Part shown: positions 14,187 to 19,709 of the stretch, one piece after another | Layout: each line of letters opens with the position of its first letter | How positions within the stretch are numbered: the first letter of the stretch is position 1 | NCBI GenBank assembly: GCA_964477295.1 | Contig: CAYZEZ010000057.1 | Span: 1 to 19,709, forward strand | Source of the DNA: CAYZEZ01 sp964477295 | GTDB taxonomy: Bacteria; Bacteroidota; Bacteroidia; Bacteroidales; SM23-62 | Length of the DNA stretch: 19,709 nt | Reading direction: 5' to 3' | The notes under the pieces: model-generated | Database searches by the model: none | Told to the model about the DNA's origin: nothing | Seen by the model: the letters and a program-made list of their open reading frames with translations, nothing else | Program-made: the position numbers and the translations under genes

Positions 14187-15164
14187 CTACAGGTAGCCGT
14201 TACTTCTGAACCAATCCAGCGTATCCCGGATTGTTTCTTCCAGAGGCCTCGGATTGTATCCCAGCTCATTCTTCGCCTTTTCAGACGAGATCATCCGATG
14301 GCTTGTTTTAAGGATCTCGAGGGACTCCCTGGTATAGAGTGGATCTGTTCCAACTAATTGGGCATATCCTTTAAGAAATGGAACGCCCAGTTCAGCCAGC
14401 CAGTAAGGCAGTATAGTCCATTTTCGCTGGTCCCCGGTGAGGTTTCCTATCATTTTGGCCAGGTCGGGTAACGCCATCCAGTAACCTGAAAGCAAATAAC
14501 TTTCACCGGTACGACCTTTTTCAACGGCTTTCAGCGTGCCATCAACGATATCCCTGACATCCACCCAGTCGTATCCACCGCGTATCAGGCCGGGAAGTTT
14601 CCGTTTGACTATCTGGATCAGGGCTCTTCCCATAAGGGATGGTTTGAAATCATAAGGGCCCACAACCGAAGTCGGATTAATGATAACCGCATCCATTCCT
14701 TCCCCGGCGGCATCAAGTACCAGTTGCTCACTAACCGCTTTGGATTTATTATATAGAATGTGATCTTCAGTTGCCAGTCCGCGCCTTTCATCCAGCACGC
14801 TATCCGATGGTTCGTGTACAATGGCATGTATCGAACTGAAATGGATAAGCCGCCGAACTGGATTTTCACGTAAACATTGTACCAGGTTTTTTGTCCCTTC
14901 TACATTGATGTCCAGTAACTCCTCATCGTTTTTTCCATTAATTGAAATAGTGGCAGCCAGGTGAATGACAATTTCAACATCCTTGATTAATGCTGATAAA
15001 GAATTGATATCAAGCAAATTACCATTAACAATCTCAAGGTTTAATTGATCAAGACTTTTTGTATATTTATTAATCAGAGCCTTCACATGATGTCCATGGT
15101 CAATCAGGGTTCTGCAAAGATTTGCACCAATATGACCACTTGCTCCGGTAATTGCAAATTTCAT
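14187..15164 (-). CDS. NAD-dependent epimerase/dehydratase (extended SDR)
   Basis: 325 residues, normal for extended short-chain dehydrogenases. The Rossmann signature TGASGHIG (7-14) binds NAD(P); LLDINVEGTKNLV is the conserved N-V-GT segment; the catalytic pair is in YNKSK (Tyr and Lys), with an upstream Ser in IHFSSIHA. INPTSVVGPYD follows. The overall wording resembles dihydroflavonol-4-reductase/cholesterol-dehydrogenase-like SDRs, which reduce or oxidise a hydroxyl or keto group on a lipid-like substrate. Being upstream of a 5-alpha-reductase-family gene on the same strand, it may act in the same lipid or isoprenoid pathway; this is inference from neighbourhood only. No signal peptide. 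Start ATG at 15164 has no Shine-Dalgarno; the stop is TAG followed by an octamer array. Confidence 0.9.
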   Translation of the reverse strand: MKFAITGASGHIGANLCRTLIDHGHHVKALINKYTKSLDQLNLEIVNGNLLDINSLSALIKDVEIVIHLAATISINGKNDEELLDINVEGTKNLVQCLRENPVRRLIHFSSIHAIVHEPSDSVLDERRGLATEDHILYNKSKAVSEQLVLDAAGEGMDAVIINPTSVVGPYDFKPSLMGRALIQIVKRKLPGLIRGGYDWVDVRDIVDGTLKAVEKGRTGESYLLSGYWMALPDLAKMIGNLTGDQRKWTILPYWLAELGVPFLKGYAQLVGTDPLYTRESLEILKTSHRMISSEKAKNELGYNPRPLEETIRDTLDWFRSNGYL

Positions 15165-15242
15165 GACGGTTTAAGCGTGTGTTTGGATAAGCCAATAAAG
15201 GTAGAAGAATGTTTGAAAGAAACTATAATACAGGACAAATTA

Positions 15243-16679
15243 TTATTTCACGATTGTACCGGTAAAATCAGGAATCATAAACAGGTTTTGTTTCCTTCTG
15301 GTTATCTCATCATCAATGCGTTCAAATGGAACCACCGGTTTTACCGATTTTAACTTTGGTATGTCACTGTCGCCTGCAAGAATAGCCTGTAAAGCAGTAT
15401 TGAGCACGGGATCCTTCAGGTCGCCAAAAGGCAGGGCCCCGATAAGTTCATCATCAACGGAATAATCTGGTATAAGTCCATCACTGAAATCGGTAAATCC
15501 GGTAGCATTGGCGTATTTGAATACTATCGGGACGAGTCCCCAGTTATGTTTTGGCGGATCTTCAATATCGGAAATTATCCAGGCACCCGCATATTTACCG
15601 TAGGTGTTTGATCCAACCTGGATTACATCCATATACGGATATAATCCGATCATCAGGAATTCACTGGCTGAGGCTGTTCCACCGGTGGTTAAGAAATATA
15701 CCCTGTCGAGGTTAATGTTATGGTCATTTTGCGGGAAGTATAAAACAAGGTTGGGAGAGTTTGATCCCTGCGTTTGAAGGAAATAATCATTGTACAGGTT
15801 GTTGTAATCAAATCGTACAAGGACCTGCTGACCCTGTACGGCCGATATGGGAGCAATAGCACTGGCCAGGTAAGCTGCAGAGGTAAGGTCGCCTCCCGGG
15901 TTGTATCTAAGGTCCACTATCAGGTCATTAATGCCTGCCGTAGCAAACTCATCAAAGATCACTGCAAGGGAATCATTAAACCTGCCTGATTGTCCCGATT
16001 TAAATTCAACATACACCAGGTATCCGATTTTTGCATCACTGATTTCAATGATATCATGGTAAATGATGGGATCAAGTACTACCTCTTCAGCTATCATTGA
16101 CAGTGTAGAATCGGTTTTTGAAATGCCATCATCCACCAGTTCGCCAAGAGTGACTGAATATAAAGGAAGCTGGAACATATCGTAATAATTATCAATATTC
16201 AGGTCTGTCCCATTAATTGAGACAATGATATTGCCCCGTTTCAATCCTGCCCTGTCGGCAGGGGAACCCGGGATGACATATTCCACGATAATAAAAATGC
16301 CATCTGAGTTAGTGAATCTTCCAAAGGCCGGTGAATATCCCATCGATAAGGCAACGCCCTGGTATTCACTCATAAGCTGTTTATAATCATCGGTGATCCA
16401 GCTGAATTTATCTCCTGTGAATAAAAGTTTTTTGAAATATTCTTCCGGATCGGGCTCAGTGTTGGGATCCAGATTGTCAGGAAGAAACTCATTCCAGTAA
16501 TAAACCTCACTCATCACATCCCAGATCCAGTTATTGACATATTTGATATCCGATGAAATGCCTGATGTTGTATCGTTATTGTTGTTATTTCCTGGGCCAG
16601 GCACATCTTTTTCACACCGTGTAAATAACAATATCCCCAACGGTAAAATCAGCCCCCATCCTGCTAACCGCTTCATCAT
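15243..16679 (-). CDS. S41 family (C-terminal-processing) peptidase, probable lipoprotein
   Basis: 478 residues from the first of two adjacent ATGs at 16679. The longer open frame would add thirteen residues before an obvious signal sequence. The N-terminus (KRLAGWGLILPLGILLF) ends in TRC, a degenerate lipobox at about Cys22, followed by an Asn-rich linker. A PDZ domain follows (GVALSMGYSP to AGLKRGNIIVSINGTDL), which in this family captures substrate C-termini. The S41 core has DLRYNPGGDLTSA and TGGTASASEF. By alignment with Prc/CtpA the nucleophile is Ser337 (the Ser before ASE) and the general base is Lys362 in NTYGKYAG, exactly 25 residues later as in Prc. The dyad is intact, so an active periplasmic protease is expected. 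It is on the same strand as the interrupted permease upstream, with an 80-bp gap. Confidence 0.9.
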   Translation of the reverse strand: MMKRLAGWGLILPLGILLFTRCEKDVPGPGNNNNNDTTSGISSDIKYVNNWIWDVMSEVYYWNEFLPDNLDPNTEPDPEEYFKKLLFTGDKFSWITDDYKQLMSEYQGVALSMGYSPAFGRFTNSDGIFIIVEYVIPGSPADRAGLKRGNIIVSINGTDLNIDNYYDMFQLPLYSVTLGELVDDGISKTDSTLSMIAEEVVLDPIIYHDIIEISDAKIGYLVYVEFKSGQSGRFNDSLAVIFDEFATAGINDLIVDLRYNPGGDLTSAAYLASAIAPISAVQGQQVLVRFDYNNLYNDYFLQTQGSNSPNLVLYFPQNDHNINLDRVYFLTTGGTASASEFLMIGLYPYMDVIQVGSNTYGKYAGAWIISDIEDPPKHNWGLVPIVFKYANATGFTDFSDGLIPDYSVDDELIGALPFGDLKDPVLNTALQAILAGDSDIPKLKSVKPVVPFERIDDEITRRKQNLFMIPDFTGTIVK

Positions 16680-16759
16680 TTTGAATTTATTTACAAAAAT
16701 AACGAATAAACCATCCATTTAGTTCATTTGGCTGGAATCTTTAACTGGAAGTTAACGTG

Positions 16760-18094
16760 TTATTCATATCTCAGTCCCTCAGTTGGATTTCGCGTGGCTG
16801 CCCTGAAAACATGGTATCCGATAGTGATGAAAACGATGAATACACCTACAGCGGCTGTAATGGCGAATATCCACCAGGATATGTGCGTTTTGAATACGAA
16901 ACTTTGAAGCCAACGATTCAAAAGCAAGACGGCCAGAGGGGATGCAATAACCAGGGTGGAGATGATCAGGATAAGGTAATGCCTTGCCAGCAAACGGATG
17001 ATGTGACTGACCTGGGCTCCTGTTACCTTGCGAATAGCGAATTCACGTCTTCTTCGCTGAAGCACGTGCATCGACATCCCGAACAATCCCATTGCTCCAA
17101 CACAGATGGCAATGGCAGTAAAAATCCCGACTACCAGGGCTGTTTTCCTTTCTTTCTCGTAAAGGGCATTTAATTTGTCCTCCATGAAGGAAATATCAGG
17201 GATACTACCCTGGATGGAGGTTTTGATGGCCTTTTCGATTTCAACCTTAAGGTCTGGATTGTCCGGATCATCAACATGAATAACCATTTGCCGCAGGTTA
17301 CTATTACTTGCAATAATTATCATAGGTGGAATATCCTCATGAAATGAGTGGTAATTGATATCTTTGAATATCCCCACGATTTCTCCACCAAACAGCTTTT
17401 CTCCAATGGGCTCTTCAACACCCAGCAGATCCACAGCTTTTTGATTCAGCACTATTTTCCATGAATCGTAATTATCAAAATCGGATAATGACCTGCCTTT
17501 TTCCAATTTAATACCCATTGTCTCAAGGAAGTCAGGATCCACCATGATGGCTTCAAGGTTCACTTCTTCTTCAGAGCCGTCAAGTTTATTGGTATGAAAA
17601 CTCATGACACTATTTGTTGGAGGGATAAACATACCCCCCGTGATGTTTTGAATTCCCGGAACCGTTGAAAGCTCATTTTTTATAACATTAAACTGGTTTG
17701 CCAGGGATCCCTGTTCAAGTTTAACAACGATCAGGTTTTGCCAGTCAAATCCGAGATCTTTCTTATTGGTATACTGGATCTGCTTATAGATGCCCAGGCT
17801 GCAGATAAGTAAAATATAAAATATTATAAACTGGCAGCCGACCAGGATAGTGTTCATAACAGATTGTCCCCGCTGGAAGACCCTTGAAGTTTCCATGGCA
17901 ATGACAGGCCTGATACGAGAAATGTACGAGATCATTGAGATCCCGGGAACCAGGCCAACGAGAAGGGTGATCAGAATAAAGCCAGCCGGATATTGCCATC
18001 CCAGGCCGGATTCAATCACCAGGTTTTTATTCAGGTACTGGCTTATCGTTGGGCGGATGATTTCAATCAAAGCCAGGCAGATGGGCAGGACAAG
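16760..18094 (-). pseudogene. FtsX/MacB-type ABC permease, C-terminal part (interrupted gene)
   Basis: This is the 3' portion (442 residues counted from the break) of one permease gene whose 5' part is at 18301-19369. It begins in the middle of a membrane helix (LVLPICLALIEIIRPTIS). It then has helices near YPAGFILITLLVGLVPG and TILVGCQFIIFYILLIC, a second periplasmic domain (about 160 residues) and the final helices with the FtsX signature EFAIRKVTGAQ. It ends in TEGLRYE, usual for this Bacteroidetes permease family. Joining 18302 to 18088 in frame gives a continuous 798-residue protein of normal family length. An automatic caller would start this piece at an ATG within the inserted sequence (18115), which is not a real start. 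No cognate ATPase is in the window. If the insertion is real, the gene is broken; if it is an assembly chimera, the gene is intact. Confidence 0.85.
18088..18094 (+). repeat. Left copy of 7-bp direct repeat flanking the insertion
   Basis: GGACAAG here and again at 18301-18307, immediately after the N run. It looks like a target-site duplication, because deleting one copy and everything between them restores the permease frame. A longer duplication cannot be excluded because the gap hides the bases before the right copy. Confidence 0.6.
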
Positions 18095-18151
18095 TAGACG
18101 TACGGTGCGATTCATAGGGGCTTTCCTTTGCTGGAGAGTGGGTTATGCACG

Positions 18152-18194
18152 GGAGATCGGTGGCAGCCGCAAGCCGTCACGTCAGGCGATCTCC
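18152..18194 (+). ncRNA. Structured RNA-like hairpin within the inserted segment
   Basis: GGAGATCG (18152-18159) pairs perfectly with CGATCTCC (18187-18194). Inside, GTGGC (18160-18164) pairs with GTCAC (18176-18180), an A/C mismatch follows, and GC pairs with GC around a CGCAA loop (168-172 of the 18,000 block). A 3' asymmetric bulge of six bases separates the two stems. This layered stem is typical of structured RNA such as group II intron domain I, but identity is unproven. Confidence 0.4.
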
Positions 18195-18290
18195 GAGTGA
18201 CTTTCGGAACGGCTCAAGAATAACTACTGTGTACTGCCGTGATAAAAACTAGCCCTTGTTGAGATCGGGAGATTCTTCGAGTCCTGTTCC

Positions 18291-18300
18291 NNNNNNNNNN
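18291..18300. other. Assembly gap (10 N)
   Basis: Ten undetermined bases join two contigs inside the interrupted permease gene. True gap size is unknown. Any open frame drawn through it is artificial. Confidence 0.98.
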
Positions 18301-19369
18301 GGACAAGAAAAACAAGAAGTGTCGTTTCAACGAGGACCTGTTTCAGAAGGCTTCTTCCTGATGCTCCTATTACTTTTCGTATGCCATATTCTTTCGATCT
18401 GAGGGAAATCTGTCCGCTGTAAAGAAGAATAAAATTCAATACGGAAATGATGATGATCAGGAGCCCGATACCGCTAAATATTATGATGACCTGCCAGTCG
18501 CCGGCCGTGGTATTATTATTTATCAGGTAGTTCGATTCCAGGTATATATCCCTGAGGGGTTGAAGGTGGAAAGAGTAATTTAATTCTGCACCATAATGTT
18601 GCTGTTCTATGGCTTTAAATGCTGCCTGGACCTGGGATGTGTCTGCTTCTGGTTTTAGCAATACATACGTAGTGAAGAAATTAATATCCCAGTTAGCTGC
18701 AATATCTTCAGGAGTAGGAGGATTGCCGCCTGTTGTAATGAGCGACTTGCTCATGCCAACCAGTCCAAGGTCAACCGACAGGATGATCCCCGGCCTGAAT
18801 GTTACATTTTGAGGGAGGTCCTTTATGATCGCCACTACGCTTGCAATTATGACCGTATCGCCCAGGTTTATTTCCATGGCTTGTTGCAACGGATCCTGTC
18901 CCCCGAAATATTTATCCGCGTTATCCTCAGTCAGCACAGCTGTATTGGGCTCTGACATGGCCATGACATTTCCGGCTACAACATCAAATGAGAACATATT
19001 AAAGACGGAGGCATCGGCAGAGAAAATATTATCCTCTTTGATCCATTGCCGGTCTTTCCGTATGGTTGCCTGGTTGATAGAATTGATCCTGGCAGATTGC
19101 TCCACAGCAGGCGATTCAGCAACGATGGCCTCTGCCAGGGGGAATGGGGTAGTAGCCATCATCCACTGGTGAATATGGTTGTTTTCGATGACCCGGTAAA
19201 TGCGGTTACCTTTCTTATGATACTTGTCGTAAGAAAGTTCATTCAGGATAAACAGAAGTACGAACAGCGCAGTAGTAAGTCCTGCGACAAGCCCGAAGAT
19301 ATTGATTGCAGATGACAACCGTTGATTGAGCAGGTTACGTATGGCCAGGCGGATATTTGGAATGAGCAT
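18301..19369 (-). pseudogene. FtsX/MacB-type ABC permease, N-terminal part (interrupted gene)
   Basis: 356 codons from the ATG at 19369, chosen because MLIPNIRLAIRNLLNQRLSS is the standard opening of this permease family; the open frame continues 16 codons upstream without resemblance. The first helix is INIFGLVAGLTTALFVLLFI (about 23-42), then LSYDKYHKKGNRIYRV and a large MacB-like periplasmic domain (to about 290). A second helix follows (WQVIIIFSGIGLLIIIISVL), then the FtsX signature EYGIRKVIGAS and the third helix, which breaks off at LLVFLV against the N run. These permeases usually act with an MacB-like ATPase in export or envelope signalling. The remainder of the gene is at 16760-18094. 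The tRNA-Val gene lies upstream on the same strand. Confidence 0.85.
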
Positions 19370-19613
19370 GGTTGGGATAAGGTGATTGAAGTTATAAAGA
19401 TAAAATGAAAATCCCAAAGATTTTCTTTTAGATTATCATTTCATTCTTCATTTGTTTTTTGCGGATCAATAATTCAATCGGATCTTGTATCGGTATGAGG
19501 TGATAAGGTTATCTGGAAAAAGTTACTGGTTGCAGAACCGAAAAAGGTGCAATCTTATTTTCCATTTTTCCTATATTGTCACTTTCTGCTTGCAGGCAGA
19601 TATCAATTATAAA

Positions 19614-19648
19614 TGGCCTATGCAACTGTATACTAGTCGTATAGGCCA
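19614..19648 (-). terminator. Long hairpin downstream of tRNA-Val, possible terminator
   Basis: TGGCCTAT (19614-19621) and ATAGGCCA (19641-19648) are perfect inverted arms. Pairing continues inward with a wobble and a mismatch to ACT/AGT around a GTATACT loop. On the minus strand it lies ten bases after the tRNA 3' end and is followed by ATTTATAATT, a loose T-rich tail. A terminator or a processing structure for the tRNA transcript is likely. The rest of 19418-19613 has no gene I can support. Confidence 0.5.
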
Positions 19649-19657
19649 ATTTAGTTG

Positions 19658-19709
19658 TGGGATGTACTGGAATCGAACCAGTGACCTCATGCCTGTCAAG
19701 CATGCGCTC
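19658..19709 (-). tRNA. tRNA-Val (GAC), 3' part, cut by the window edge
   Basis: Read on the minus strand: the end of the D arm (GAGCGC), anticodon stem CATGC/GCATG with loop TTGACAG (anticodon GAC, valine), variable loop AGGTC, T arm ACTGG-TTCGAAT-CCAGT, acceptor strand ACATCCC and discriminator A. CCA is not encoded. About 22 bases of the 5' side (acceptor strand and most of the D arm) lie beyond the window. Confidence 0.93.

Larger units (their letters stand above)
18095..18300. mobile_element. Foreign insertion plus assembly gap inside the permease gene
   Basis: 196 bp of sequence unlike its surroundings (richer in G and C, no coding frame that continues the permease), then 10 N. It interrupts the gene exactly between two GGACAAG copies. 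Starting at 18105 the plus strand reads GTGCGATTCATAGGG, which resembles the 5' end of group IIB introns (GTGCG, then AUAGGG at about the same distance in Ll.LtrB). The segment then folds into a long hairpin (18152-18194). Assemblies often break in multicopy mobile elements, which fits the gap. Whether this is an intron, an insertion sequence carrying one, or a chimeric contig end cannot be decided here. No reverse transcriptase or transposase is visible. Confidence 0.5.

Noticed and set aside
17850..18200. Plus-strand open frame of 116 codons over the permease and insertion
   Set aside because: It is antisense to the permease helices, has no recognisable domain and runs into the foreign segment.
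18195..18215. Group II intron domain V on the minus strand (GAGCCGTTCCGAAAG)
   Set aside because: It begins like domain V, but the complementary closing strand (ACGGTTC) is missing, so the minus-strand orientation is not supported.
18276..18284. TTCGAGTCC resembling a tRNA T-loop inside the inserted segment
   Set aside because: The flanking bases do not form a T stem and there is no anticodon or D arm upstream.
18224..18300. Permease open frame continuing through the N run into a tail that ends at 18224
   Set aside because: Translation across unknown bases is artificial, and the tail shows no permease similarity.
19509..19703. Short minus-strand open frame at the right edge
   Set aside because: Its first 15 or so codons are the tRNA-Val gene read as protein and the rest is non-coding flank.

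Overview
This window looks like a draft scaffold of a Bacteroidota (Bacteroidetes) chromosome, probably Bacteroidales-like. The evidence is a gldA-gldF-gldG-DUF4340 cluster, a DUF2807 'head GIN' adhesin-like protein, Bacteroidetes-style acyl-ACP thioesterase, cupin and FtsX-like permease genes, and the near absence of Shine-Dalgarno sequences in moderately AT-rich DNA. A run of 10 Ns at 18291-18300 marks an assembly gap.

Layout from left to right. (1) Positions 16-2893, minus strand: cupin, acyl-ACP thioesterase, a class D beta-lactamase-like lipoprotein (TTG start), and a formylglycine-generating-enzyme-like (SUMF1) protein whose ATG lies one base after the beta-lactamase stop. (2) 3042-4274 minus: a membrane protein with an N-terminal J-domain, divergent from (3) 4416-5105 plus: TrmJ-type tRNA 2'-O-methyltransferase. 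(4) 5112-9430 minus: ABC ATPase GldA, permease GldF, GldG and a DUF4340 protein, in transcription order. (5) 9713-13296 plus: a membrane-anchored alpha/beta hydrolase of 807 residues with a charged linker, then a repetitive DUF2807 protein. (6) 13323-16679 minus: a steroid 5-alpha-reductase-fold membrane protein, an NAD-dependent epimerase/dehydratase and an S41 (C-terminal-processing) peptidase. (7) 16760-19369 minus: one FtsX/MacB-type permease gene of 798 codons, split by inserted sequence plus the gap. (8) 19658-19709 minus: the 3' part of tRNA-Val(GAC), running off the edge.

Most genes are ordinary housekeeping or envelope functions. I see no defence system, CRISPR array, prophage or secondary-metabolite cluster. 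The structure that gene content does not explain is a family of short tandem arrays placed at stop codons. Three arrays are built of 7-bp units (consensus ACCTYGT on the plus strand) and one of about 8-bp units. All four are at TAG stops of minus-strand genes, and one supplies the stop codon and the last codons of the thioesterase. Other points of interest are a perfect intrinsic terminator embedded in the antisense 3' coding end of the neighbouring gene, and the permease insertion. That insertion is flanked by a 7-bp direct repeat, restores the reading frame when removed, and carries a GTGCGA-led, RNA-like structured segment that may be the start of a group II intron.
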